In this document: positions 1 through 6,736 of the stretch, one piece after another | How the letters are laid out: every line of letters starts with the position of its first letter | How positions within the stretch are numbered: the stretch's first letter is position 1 | From: Chitinivibrionales bacterium | GTDB taxonomy: Bacteria > Fibrobacterota > Chitinivibrionia > Chitinivibrionales > JANQEN01 | DNA: 9,547 nt | Direction: 5' to 3' | Assembly (NCBI GenBank): GCA_030593665.1 | Contig: JAUVGS010000041.1 | Span: 1-9,547, forward strand | Translations under genes and position numbers: made by a program | Notes under the pieces: model-generated | Told to the model about the DNA's origin: nothing | Database searches by the model: none | The model's input: only the letters and a program-made list of their open reading frames with translations

Positions 1-747
1 ATTCGAGGTTCCGATAACGGCGAGGAGAGTGACGAAGAGGAGGATAAGGATAAAAAAAGTGAAGATGATACAGATAAAGAAGAAAAGAAAAAAGCAAAGA
101 AAGATTCGGTTGAATACACAACAAATAACGGAAGAATCGTCTACGGCGGTGGTGGCATTATTCCCGATACTATCGTTGAGTTTAAGCGGCCCGATCCGCT
201 TATTAAGACTCTGTTTCTTAAAGATGTTTTTTTCAAATTTGCTAATGTAGAATACCCTCAGTTGTATAAAAGAAAAGTCCCCATAGACAGCAGCTTGACC
301 ATTGATAAGAAAATTATGGGAAATTTTCATTCGTTCCTCGATTCAATGGATTTCGAATATAAAAGTTATGCGCGGGTAAAACTGGATGAATTTAAAAGTT
401 GGGCGGGGCTTGTGAAGGATACAACCGCAGACTCTTCAATGCTGGCACGGAATAAACCTGAATTGACTAAGACAGAACTGGAAGAGCTGAATTCGGTTGT
501 TGAAAAAATTGAAACGATTTTATCCGGTGAAGGTCAAAGGGAATTTGATAAAAGTGAAAAACTCATTAAACGTTATATCCGTGAGGCTATCCTTGTGAGA
601 GGATTGGGCCAGGATAATAACCTGATATATAGAACAAAACTTGGAAATGATGAACAGGTTCTGGCAGCAGTCAATGTGTTGGCTGATGAAAAACATTATA
701 AAAGTTTGCTTGAGTCCCCTAAGAATAAGAAAAAACAGAAAAACTAA
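1..747 (+). CDS. S41-family C-terminal processing peptidase, C-terminal part (5' end outside window)
   Basis: Reading frame 1 is open from the first base to TAA at 745-747, giving 248 residues of a protein that starts upstream of the window. The diagnostic stretch is NGRIVYGGGGIIPDTIVE (about residues 44-61), the strand that follows the catalytic core of C-terminal processing (S41, Tsp/CtpA-type) peptidases. The Ser/Lys catalytic residues and any PDZ domain must lie upstream and cannot be seen. Just before this motif is a very acidic/lysine-rich insert (about residues 5-37). The remaining ~185 residues are charged and mostly helical, as in the long C-terminal extensions of some S41 proteins, and end in a lysine-rich tail. 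Family members cleave exported proteins from their C-termini in the periplasm. A prolyl isomerase gene follows after 36 bases, probably in the same operon. Internal ATG or TTG codons, including the TTG at 262, are not real starts because homology continues upstream of them. Confidence 0.85.
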   Translation: MRGSDNGEESDEEEDKDKKSEDDTDKEEKKKAKKDSVEYTTNNGRIVYGGGGIIPDTIVEFKRPDPLIKTLFLKDVFFKFANVEYPQLYKRKVPIDSSLTIDKKIMGNFHSFLDSMDFEYKSYARVKLDEFKSWAGLVKDTTADSSMLARNKPELTKTELEELNSVVEKIETILSGEGQREFDKSEKLIKRYIREAILVRGLGQDNNLIYRTKLGNDEQVLAAVNVLADEKHYKSLLESPKNKKKQKN

Positions 748-783
748 CAATACTATAAAACTTAAGGTATGGTGGAATGACGT

Positions 784-2610
784 ATGATTAAATTTATGAG
801 AGATATCGCACCGGTTGTTATGTGGATTGTCATTGTGGCGTTTGTCGGTACAATCTTTTTTGCCTGGGGTATGGATGTTTCCCAAAAAGGCAAGGCAGAA
901 ATACACGTAGGGAAAATTGGCAGGAAAAAGATACCGATAAGAAATTTTTCGCGCAAGGTCGAAATTGAACGGGAGAGATACCGGATGAATTCCGAGCAGG
1001 GAGAGTTAACACCCCAGCAGATCAAAATGATACCTCGTCAGGTATGGGAAACCGAGGTAAGTAAAATATTACATGAGGAACTTTTTGATGCGATGGCTCT
1101 TCAGGGGTCCGCTGATGAAGTGTTTGAGCATATCAAGAGGAATCCGCCTCCGGAAATAATGAATCATTCCAGTTTTCAGACAGACAGTATGTTTGATACG
1201 TCCAAATATATTCAGTTTCTTAGTACTCCGGAAAGCTATGACAATCCAGGTATGCTTGAATTGGAATTGTATACCAAAAATATGATTGTCCCGATGGAAA
1301 AGCTCAGACAGCTTCTCGAAGTTGGAAGAGTGCCGATAAAAGCCGAGATTGAATATGAATATCATAGTAACCATGATATTATTGTATTCGAATATGTAAC
1401 AGTACAGCCGTCAGTGTTTACTGTTGATTCATCAGAGATCACCGATGCAATGATCGAAAGTTACTATCATACTCATCAGGATACATTTCAGGAAGAGGAA
1501 CAGGCTGAGCTCTATTTTGTTCAGATACCGAAGATCGCTACAACTGAGGATGAACAGTCATATATGACAGAGTTACAGGAGATTAGAAAACGAATTGTTG
1601 ACGGGGAGTCAACCTTTGAAGAGGAAGCTCAGATTGAATCTGATGATGAAGGATCTGCTAAAAACGGTGGAGACCTGGGATGGTTTACCAGAGGTCAGAT
1701 GGTCCCTGAATTTGAAGAAGTGGTGTTTACTTTAGAGCCGGGCACGGTGTCAGATCCGATCAAGACTAATTTTGGCTATCATATTATATTCGTAGAGGAT
1801 AAAGATGTCCAGGACACCGTGGTAAAAGTAAAAGCACGCCATATACTGCGCAAAATACGACCGACCGCGGAGACTCTTGACAGCCTGGAATTGTTTATCG
1901 ATTCCTTACGGGTGGTTATGCATGAGAAAGGCTTTTCCGCTGCCGTGGCAGAATATAACGAAATTGCCATCGATTCTACGGGACTGTTTAAAAAAAGCGA
2001 TATGATTAAAGGAATCGGTTACCTGTATGGTGCATCATCCTTTGCATTCTCGGAAGAGGAAGAAAAGGACAGTATTTCTGAGCGAATGGAAAATGAGTTT
2101 GCATTTTTCCTCCTTTCTGAAAGACGAAGAACCGAAGAGGGCGTTTTACCACTGGCAGATGTTCGTGATCGGATCTTCTGGATGATGAAAGACTCTCTTC
2201 AGACACAAAAAGCCCGGGCATATCTGGAGAATATTCGAAATACTATTACTGCAACAACCGATATCGCCTCACTGAAGGATACGGATTCACTGCTTGTTTC
2301 AGGAGTAACTGATACCGTAACACGCAAGCAGTATGTTACTGATGTCGGCTATAATACCGTAGCCACCGCAGTTGCTTTTGCCCAACCAATACATGCTATT
2401 TCAAAAGTGATTAAAGCCGAGGGCTCATTTTTTATTGTTAAAACCCTTTGGAAATATATTGAAGAGTCAATTCCCTGGGAAAGTATAGCTGTAGCGCGTA
2501 TCAAGTCGGATCTCGTTGAAAAAGCAAAGAAGAATGCTTATCTGGAGTGGTATGTCAGTTATAAAAAGGGTAAGGATATTGAGGATTATCTTGATAAGTA
2601 TTATGAGTAA
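784..2610 (+). CDS. PpiD/SurA-like membrane-anchored peptidylprolyl isomerase (periplasmic folding chaperone)
   Basis: The 608-residue protein has an N-terminal signal anchor (about residues 9-29, ending FFAWGM), as in PpiD, placing the rest in the periplasm. A SurA_N/PpiD-like chaperone region covers about 38-180. A parvulin rotamase domain spans about 240-340, with the family signature GGDLGWFTRGQMVPEFEEV and the closing GYHIIFVED. A second, degenerate parvulin-like region begins at KARHILRK (about 350) but lacks the GGDLGWF motif, so it is probably a structural or binding copy. The C-terminal ~150 residues resemble the trailing chaperone part. The length is close to that of E. coli PpiD. 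The ATG at 784 is preceded by GGTGGA at 771-776. Role by family: catalysing cis-trans prolyl isomerisation and assisting folding of exported proteins at the Sec exit. It shares a likely operon with the upstream S41 peptidase. I do not assign ppiD outright because the domain match is by eye. Confidence 0.87.
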   Translation: MIKFMRDIAPVVMWIVIVAFVGTIFFAWGMDVSQKGKAEIHVGKIGRKKIPIRNFSRKVEIERERYRMNSEQGELTPQQIKMIPRQVWETEVSKILHEELFDAMALQGSADEVFEHIKRNPPPEIMNHSSFQTDSMFDTSKYIQFLSTPESYDNPGMLELELYTKNMIVPMEKLRQLLEVGRVPIKAEIEYEYHSNHDIIVFEYVTVQPSVFTVDSSEITDAMIESYYHTHQDTFQEEEQAELYFVQIPKIATTEDEQSYMTELQEIRKRIVDGESTFEEEAQIESDDEGSAKNGGDLGWFTRGQMVPEFEEVVFTLEPGTVSDPIKTNFGYHIIFVEDKDVQDTVVKVKARHILRKIRPTAETLDSLELFIDSLRVVMHEKGFSAAVAEYNEIAIDSTGLFKKSDMIKGIGYLYGASSFAFSEEEEKDSISERMENEFAFFLLSERRRTEEGVLPLADVRDRIFWMMKDSLQTQKARAYLENIRNTITATTDIASLKDTDSLLVSGVTDTVTRKQYVTDVGYNTVATAVAFAQPIHAISKVIKAEGSFFIVKTLWKYIEESIPWESIAVARIKSDLVEKAKKNAYLEWYVSYKKGKDIEDYLDKYYE

Positions 2611-2640
2611 GAGAAATAATATTTTAGAATGTAATAAAGT

Positions 2641-2680
2641 AAAGGCGTGGTATGAATCAGCATACCACGCCTTTTAATTT
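2641..2680. terminator. Bidirectional rho-independent terminator between convergent genes
   Basis: A perfect 14-bp inverted repeat (2641-2654 with 2661-2674, arm AAAGGCGTGGTATG) closes a 6-base loop. On the plus strand it is followed by a T-rich tract (CTTTTAATTTT). It lies 30 bases after the isomerase stop and 22 bases beyond the end of the convergent minus-strand lipoprotein gene. It probably ends both transcripts, although the U-tract is weaker on the minus strand. Confidence 0.9.
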
Positions 2681-2702
2681 TGTTAGCAGTATTTTTTTAA
2701 AG

Positions 2703-2888
2703 CTATCTCACCGACGTTGTATCTATCTCATCCGGTTTAAATATACCATTCATAAATTCTTCTGCATTTTCATTATCATCCAGAAAACCCCCGCTGCACC
2801 CGGTGAGTATCATGCCGCACAACAGGATTAGAAATACATACAGTCTGAGTCCGGCAATTGTCTGTGTGAATATATCCGAAATTATCAT
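2703..2888 (-). CDS. Small lipoprotein of unknown function, coupled to the PEGA/TSP3 gene
   Basis: This 61-residue protein has a hydrophobic signal segment (about 15-30) ending in a textbook lipobox, L-T-G-C at 28-31. The mature lipoprotein would be only about 31 residues and rather acidic (GGFLDDNENAEEF). Its ATG overlaps the stop codon of the upstream gene as ATGA (2885-2888). A strong Shine-Dalgarno sequence (AGGAGG, plus-strand positions 2898-2903, 9-base spacing) lies inside the tail of that gene, so translation looks efficient and coupled. The residue after the Cys is Ser, not Asp; by the E. coli rule that would send it to the outer membrane, which may not hold here. I recognise no family. 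Overlap with the PEGA/TSP3 gene suggests the two products act together, for example as an accessory of an outer-membrane protein; that is inference. Confidence 0.75.
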   Translation of the reverse strand: MIISDIFTQTIAGLRLYVFLILLCGMILTGCSGGFLDDNENAEEFMNGIFKPDEIDTTSVR

Positions 2889-4498
2889 CGTCTGTTTCCT
2901 CCTCGTTTTATAACAGACCGGCTATTACGCTTGACAGACGGGATGAACTTGTATAACATTCCGGCCTGTATAGTATGCCAGCCCGTGTACTGCTTTGAGC
3001 CGATAGGGAGTGCGATAGAGGCATAGATGGCCGGGAGAAACCTTTTTTCTCTGGCAAAATCGAATTCAAACCGCAGTTTATGAAACCAGTAATTATTATC
3101 AAATACAATAGTAGGTCTCGGCCCGGTATAGGGAAAAGATAATACCAGTGAATCCGTTTGAATAAGAATTTGCTCAAAAGCAGCCTTGGATATGATATCG
3201 GAAATGATAATGTCTTCCCATTGATACCCAATAGAATAGGTGCAGTTAAACCGCCTGATTGTCAGGTTGAATCCGCAGGATACCGCTGTGCTGGGAAGGG
3301 TGATACTTGGTTCAAGGCCGGTTACCGAGTCTTTATAAAAGATATAGTATTGATCTTCTTCTGTGGTGATAAGGATTGGATTATGGAAATACTTTTTATA
3401 TTCCAGCCTCGAGTACCATTGTCCCAGTTCTACAGAAAAATGAAAACCGTGATATGAAGCGGTATAGGTGTTTGCAAAGATCAGTCCGTTACGATTGTTG
3501 CAGATGATGTTGCCGTCATTAAAATAGGAGATAAATTCCTTGAAACCTGCGCTTGTCGGATTGCGGTATATATAGCCGATGGTATTAATTGAAAAGGTAA
3601 GCGGCTGTTTATTCATATTGTCGCGGACAATTCGCATATACCGTTTAACGGCTTCACCACGGTTTTGTTCGGGACAGCCGGAATACAGGCCATAGACATC
3701 GGGGCATTGGTCGCAGCTGTCAAGGAATCCGTCCTGGTCACGGTCCGGTATTTGTTCAAGATCAATTTCCAGAACGAGATGTCTTCCCGGGGTGATTCTG
3801 ACCTGTCGTTGATGAGGATTGTATCCGTTGCGTTGCACTGCAATGGTGTATGTGCCAGTGGCAAGTGTCGTATGTAACTCTCCGGTACTGTTGAGCCGGT
3901 TATTGATATAGATGTCTGCATCATAGGGGAAAGGAGAAATCGTTAAACGCCCGGTTAATCGCTCCGGTGAAAAGGAAAAGGTGGTGAGTTTTCCCGGAAA
4001 AATCTCCACAATAGTATCAAGTGAAGCATAGATATTACCTCCTTCCCATACAATTTGATGCCTTCCGGCGTTAAGGGTTATCTCTTCCGAATACACCTGC
4101 TTGTTGTCAACAAGATAGGGGGTATATACCGGGGGCCTGGGAAGGCTGAGAATTCCTAACTGCAGATTGCCGATAATGTGGGCTGTATCGGACAGCAAGA
4201 TAAGTTTAAACGAGAGAGAAATAGTTGTGTCGGGGATGATATTGATTTGTCTTTTTGCAAAGAGATAATCCGGCAGGATTACTTTTATGGTATTTAGTCC
4301 GGCCTTTACTTTCGTTAACAGGGTAGGGGTTTTATATCCTGTCTCCTTGCCGTTAAGAAACACTACCGCATTTGAAGGCATTGACAGTATGCTTATTGAG
4401 CCGTAAAGCTCAGGCTCATTCTCAGTGACGGCCTTACCCGGTACGGCGCTCCATATTATGGAGATATAAGTGATAATACTAATAGTTCTATAAAACAT
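2885..4498 (-). CDS. Exported PEGA-domain protein with thrombospondin type 3 repeat and beta-rich C-terminal domain
   Basis: This 537-residue protein has an N-terminal signal peptide (about 1-23). One PEGA domain lies at about 33-99 (GSISILSMPSNAVVFLNGKE, then KTPTLLTKVKAG and IKVILPDY). A second, weaker PEGA-like repeat lies at about 110-177, and a clear third at about 183-247 (GRLTISPFPYDADIYINNR). A thrombospondin type 3 calcium-binding repeat follows at about 251-276 (DRDQDGFLDSCDQCPD). The last ~250 residues are rich in alternating aromatic/polar strands and could be an outer-membrane beta-barrel. In OmpA-like proteins TSP3 repeats often link a barrel to a periplasmic domain; here the order is PEGA, TSP3, barrel-like. 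PEGA domains are surface or periplasmic beta modules, often cell-wall or sugar associated. No clear Shine-Dalgarno precedes the ATG at 4498, although the signal peptide supports that start. The gene is ATGA-coupled to a downstream lipoprotein gene. Barrel and localisation are inferred. Confidence 0.82.
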   Translation of the reverse strand: MFYRTISIITYISIIWSAVPGKAVTENEPELYGSISILSMPSNAVVFLNGKETGYKTPTLLTKVKAGLNTIKVILPDYLFAKRQINIIPDTTISLSFKLILLSDTAHIIGNLQLGILSLPRPPVYTPYLVDNKQVYSEEITLNAGRHQIVWEGGNIYASLDTIVEIFPGKLTTFSFSPERLTGRLTISPFPYDADIYINNRLNSTGELHTTLATGTYTIAVQRNGYNPHQRQVRITPGRHLVLEIDLEQIPDRDQDGFLDSCDQCPDVYGLYSGCPEQNRGEAVKRYMRIVRDNMNKQPLTFSINTIGYIYRNPTSAGFKEFISYFNDGNIICNNRNGLIFANTYTASYHGFHFSVELGQWYSRLEYKKYFHNPILITTEEDQYYIFYKDSVTGLEPSITLPSTAVSCGFNLTIRRFNCTYSIGYQWEDIIISDIISKAAFEQILIQTDSLVLSFPYTGPRPTIVFDNNYWFHKLRFEFDFAREKRFLPAIYASIALPIGSKQYTGWHTIQAGMLYKFIPSVKRNSRSVIKRGGNRR

Positions 4499-4527
4499 AA
4501 TTCATTAATCATTAACAAGAAAGTTAA

Positions 4528-4558
4528 CATATAACAGAGACTATTTCAGCATATAACA
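4528..4558 (-). repeat. Direct repeat CATATAACA x2 in the leader of the PEGA/TSP3 gene
   Basis: The nonamer CATATAACA occurs at 4528-4536 and again at 4550-4558, an exact 22-base period (about two helical turns). On the minus strand it reads TGTTATATG. Both copies sit between the predicted -10 element and the start codon of the gene beginning at 4498, where a regulator bound on one DNA face could act. The function is inferred from placement only. Confidence 0.4.
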
Positions 4559-4565
4559 CCATATT

Positions 4566-4595
4566 ATTGTACGGTGTTTTACTAGCATGTCGCAA
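4566..4595 (-). promoter_or_regulatory. Predicted sigma70-type promoter for the PEGA/TSP3-lipoprotein operon
   Basis: On the minus strand a -35 TTGCGA (4590-4595) and a -10 TACAAT (4566-4571) are separated by 18 bases. They would give a leader of roughly 60 bases ahead of the ATG at 4498. Both hexamers match the consensus at four or five of six positions. This is a by-eye prediction only. Confidence 0.45.
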
Positions 4596-4658
4596 GGATT
4601 TTATTGTGAAGTTCTGTTAACCAGTGTTTGTCCGGAAACGTCATTTCCCCCTTGCGGA

Positions 4659-4711
4659 GGATTACACCGCGCATGTTTTTAGCGGGCGAAGTGCGCCAAA
4701 GGTGTGAATCC
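4659..4711. repeat. Imperfect palindrome, possible decayed REP-like element
   Basis: GGATTACACCGCGC (4659-4672) faces GCGCC plus GGTGTGAATCC (4693-4711), an inverted repeat with a one-base bulge and internal mismatches. The interior (GCATGTTTTTAGCGGG) resembles common bacterial palindromic intergenic repeats, and it is preceded by the related fragment GTCATTTCCCCC. No gene is seen between 4499 and 4819; that stretch holds only the promoter, the direct repeat, this palindrome and the two terminator hairpins listed separately. Confidence 0.35.
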
Positions 4712-4721
4712 ATGCCTTAAA

Positions 4722-4763
4722 ACGACAAAAAAAGAGGAATTCCGGCCAAAAGAATGCCGGAAT
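4722..4763 (-). terminator. Rho-independent terminator for the ndk/four-cysteine operon (distal)
   Basis: Read on the minus strand, ATTCCGGC pairs with GCCGGAAT (plus-strand arms 4739-4746 and 4756-4763, 9-base loop). The hairpin is followed by TCCTC and a run of seven T residues. It lies downstream of the minus-strand gene that ends at 4820. Confidence 0.65.
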
Positions 4764-4769
4764 GACTTT

Positions 4770-4791
4770 AAAAATCTGGTTTCCGGCCAGA
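4770..4791 (-). terminator. Short proximal terminator-like hairpin
   Basis: On the minus strand TCTGG and CCAGA (plus-strand 4787-4791 and 4775-4779) close a 7-base loop and are followed by five T residues. The stem is short, so this is a weak terminator or helper placed 28 bases past the gene end, in tandem with the stronger hairpin beyond it. Confidence 0.35.
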
Positions 4792-4819
4792 CACTAACTA
4801 TAATATTCATGGTAAAAAA

Positions 4820-5095
4820 TCATCTCTTCTTCATGCTTTTTTCACACATCTTTCTAGCTTCTTCGCAGTGGGTAACATACGTGCTTAATACTGAAACCAT
4901 CTCTTTCTGTTGTTCTTTGGGCAGCCTATCGTATTCCTTCTGAAAATCAAGGGCCTCTGCGCACACTTCATCTTTCATGAGACACTCATCTGACTGGTCT
5001 GCCCTATTTGAGATAAAAGTCGTTTTGGGATTGCAGTGTAATAGCAGCATACTCAAAATAAACGCAAGAGAACATACTGTAAAGTATCTAATCAT
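4820..5095 (-). CDS. Small exported four-cysteine protein, possible lipoprotein, unknown function
   Basis: This 91-residue protein has a signal-like N-terminus (hydrophobic about 4-19) ending LLLHC, with Cys21 where a lipoprotein cysteine would be. His at the -1 position is atypical for a lipobox, so lipidation is uncertain. The mature part is helical and charged and carries two matched C-x6-C motifs, Cys38/Cys45 and Cys77/Cys84, 31 residues apart. The i/i+7 spacing on each predicted helix would suit a disulfide-linked helical hairpin, reminiscent of CHCH-type folds but with different spacing. Metal binding is an alternative. ATG at 5095 has a good upstream GGGAGA (plus-strand 5105-5110, 9-base gap). 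It lies 61 bases downstream of ndk on the same strand and probably shares its transcript. I do not recognise a family. Confidence 0.68.
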   Translation of the reverse strand: MIRYFTVCSLAFILSMLLLHCNPKTTFISNRADQSDECLMKDEVCAEALDFQKEYDRLPKEQQKEMVSVLSTYVTHCEEARKMCEKSMKKR

Positions 5096-5156
5096 AATAC
5101 GCTTTCTCCCGGAAAGAAATTGAGTCGGCAGGTACGATTGTTATTACTAATTCGTT

Positions 5157-5588
5157 TTACGATACCAGTTCCTCTGGTTTAAAGAAAAAATTAATTTCAG
5201 TTTCTGCGGTTTCCGGAGCGTCTGAGCCATGGCATGCATTTCGGTTGACTGCAGTACCAAATAGCTTGCGAATTGTTCCTACATCTGATTTTGCCGGGTC
5301 TGTCGCGCCCATAACTTTCCGCCACAGGTTAATTGCATCATCTCCTTCTAATGCAAGAACCATTATTTTTCCGGAAGTCATGAATGCAATGAGGTCTTCA
5401 AAAAAAGGCTTGCCGGTATGGACAGCATAGAATGCCGCAGCTTGTTCGGAGGTTAAATGAAGAACGTGTGTGCCGATAATAGATAAGCCGGCCTGCTCCA
5501 TCATGTCGATTATTTTACCTGCATACTTCTTCGAAAATGCATCAGGTTTAATTATTGCCAGTGTTTTCTGTACGTTCCTATTACTCAT
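5157..5588 (-). CDS. ndk: Nucleoside diphosphate kinase
   Basis: This 143-residue protein is the usual length for bacterial Ndk. It transfers the gamma phosphate from NTPs (mainly ATP) to NDPs through a phospho-histidine intermediate, balancing nucleotide pools in the cytoplasm. Visible family features: the N-terminal TLAIIKPDA with Lys14; HTGKPFFEDL (about 57-66); the nucleotide-binding segment MGATDPAKSDVGTIRKLFG (about 93-111); and the active-site motif NACHGSD with catalytic His120. The conserved ending ETAETEINFFF follows. ATG at 5588 is preceded by AAGGAA (plus-strand 5597-5602, 8-base gap). A promoter-like TTGATA/AATAAT pair lies upstream. A four-cysteine protein gene follows 61 bases downstream. 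All key residues are present, so it should be active. Confidence 0.97.
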   Translation of the reverse strand: MSNRNVQKTLAIIKPDAFSKKYAGKIIDMMEQAGLSIIGTHVLHLTSEQAAAFYAVHTGKPFFEDLIAFMTSGKIMVLALEGDDAINLWRKVMGATDPAKSDVGTIRKLFGTAVNRNACHGSDAPETAETEINFFFKPEELVS

Positions 5589-5621
5589 ACTGCATGTTCC
5601 TTCGGAAAAACAGTTACAAAA

Positions 5622-5649
5622 ATTATTTGGATACCTTAAAATATATCAA
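5622..5649 (-). promoter_or_regulatory. Predicted sigma70-type promoter for ndk
   Basis: On the minus strand TTGATA (-35, 5644-5649) and AATAAT (-10, 5622-5627) are 16 bases apart, each matching the consensus at five of six positions. They lie just upstream of the ndk ribosome binding site. The region is divergent, shared with the PEGA operon on the other strand. Confidence 0.5.
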
Positions 5650-5669
5650 CTCAACAATTTAGCGGTTAT

Positions 5670-5699
5670 TTGAATCGAAATACTATTGCTGAATATATT
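5670..5699 (+). promoter_or_regulatory. Predicted promoter for the PEGA-SUMF1-CBM9 operon
   Basis: TTGAAT (5670-5675) and TATATT (5694-5699) are separated by 18 bases, with an AT-rich leader of about 90 bases before the ATG at 5794. This is the best sigma70-like pair on the plus strand of this divergent region, but the AT-richness makes chance matches easy. Confidence 0.4.
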
Positions 5700-5793
5700 T
5701 TGTAATAAGTCACCACCAATTCCATAGTTTATTTTCTAAGTACCTGGTAAAAAAAAGATTTATACCATGATCGTATACAAGGGGAAACGTATT

Positions 5794-6723
5794 ATGAAAC
5801 AACTGTGTATAGGTTTACTTATCATTTTTGTAACAGCGATGTTTGTGAGTGGTCAGACCAAAACAGCTCCGAAAGAAGAAAAAAAGACAGAGGAAAAAGT
5901 AGGTGCTTCTGAAGAAACACCCGCTGCTGAAAACACACCGGAAAAAAAAGTAGAAGAAAAGAAAGAGGAAGCACCTGTTGCTGAGACGACACCGGAAAAA
6001 AAGGTGGAAGAAAAAAAGGAGGAAACACCTGCTGATGATGCCAAAGCCGTAAAGGACTCTTCGGTATCAGAGCAAACAGATGGTGAGGTAAAAGAGGGAG
6101 TGAAAACAGTTGAAGAGAGCGTGCAAAACAGTGAAGCGGTCGATACCACAGTTGGTGCTTTAACAATAGTCACAGTTCCGGAGAGTGCGGTTGTTATTTT
6201 TAACGGTGCGGTTAAAGGGAAAACACCTGTAACAATCAGTGATATTGTCCCGGGCAAACATACCATTCTTCTGAAAAAGAAGGGGCATTTTGCTAAAAAA
6301 GCAACAGTGAATGTTATCGGCGGCAGTGAGAATGAATTGACCTTTGAACTGGCTAAACCGGTACACCTGTCGATAAGCAGTGAACCTGCAGGTGCTGCTG
6401 TCCAGATGAATAAAAAAGAGGTGGGTACAACGCCTTTTACGGACGGTAAATTGAAGCCGGGTATGTATGATGTCGGTATAACACTTTCCGGATATAAAGA
6501 GGAACAGCATACCGTAACGCTTGGAAGCGGAGAACGGGATTCAATGCATGTCACACTTGTTCCGCTTTCTGAACCTCCTGAGGATACTTCAGCTATTATT
6601 GAGGAGAAGGAGGATAAGAAGGATAAATCACGATTGGCTTCCGTATTAGACAAGGTCGCTCTTGGTGTCTTTCTTGGTTTCAGTCTGATAATTCTATTAA
6701 TTGAGTTGACACAGGATAAATAA
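5794..6723 (+). CDS. Membrane-anchored protein with two PEGA domains and a Lys/Glu/Pro repeat linker
   Basis: I take the start at ATG 5794, giving 309 residues, because AAGGGG at 5779-5784 sits 9 bases before it and it places the signal peptide (about 1-20, ending VSG-Q) directly at the N-terminus. An in-frame ATG at 5767 would add nine residues. After the signal comes a low-complexity Glu/Lys/Pro/Ala linker (about 24-118) holding 18-residue tandem repeats. Two PEGA domains follow: about 121-187 (GALTIVTVPESAVVIFNG, KGKTPVTISDIVPGKH) and about 190-256 (VHLSISSEPAGAAVQMNKKE, GTTPFTDGKLKPG). An acidic/basic stretch and one C-terminal transmembrane helix (about 287-304) complete it. The likely topology is PEGA domains in the periplasm, anchored in the inner membrane by the C-terminus. 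It is the first gene of a three-gene operon. PEGA modules are thought to bind envelope components; no enzymatic role is visible. Confidence 0.85.
   Translation: MKQLCIGLLIIFVTAMFVSGQTKTAPKEEKKTEEKVGASEETPAAENTPEKKVEEKKEEAPVAETTPEKKVEEKKEETPADDAKAVKDSSVSEQTDGEVKEGVKTVEESVQNSEAVDTTVGALTIVTVPESAVVIFNGAVKGKTPVTISDIVPGKHTILLKKKGHFAKKATVNVIGGSENELTFELAKPVHLSISSEPAGAAVQMNKKEVGTTPFTDGKLKPGMYDVGITLSGYKEEQHTVTLGSGERDSMHVTLVPLSEPPEDTSAIIEEKEDKKDKSRLASVLDKVALGVFLGFSLIILLIELTQDK
5911..6039 (+). repeat. 54-bp in-frame tandem repeat (18 residues), 2.4 copies
   Basis: Units at 5911-5964 and 5965-6018 encode EETPAAENTPEKKVEEKK and EEAPVAETTPEKKVEEKK, and a partial third copy (EETPADD) ends near 6039. The copies differ at several third positions, so the duplication is not brand new. 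It extends the linker between the signal peptide and the PEGA domains. Confidence 0.85.
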
Positions 6724-6736
6724 GAGGACGTTCTCT

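Noticed and set aside
4704..4943. Plus-strand open frame of 79 residues
   Set aside because: It overlaps minus-strand terminator hairpins and the four-cysteine gene, and its composition looks like antisense read-through.
5853..6653. Long minus-strand open frame opposite the PEGA gene (266 residues, Ser/Phe-rich)
   Set aside because: It is the antisense shadow of the Lys/Glu-rich linker and PEGA domains; it has no family resemblance and the plus-strand protein is clearly real.
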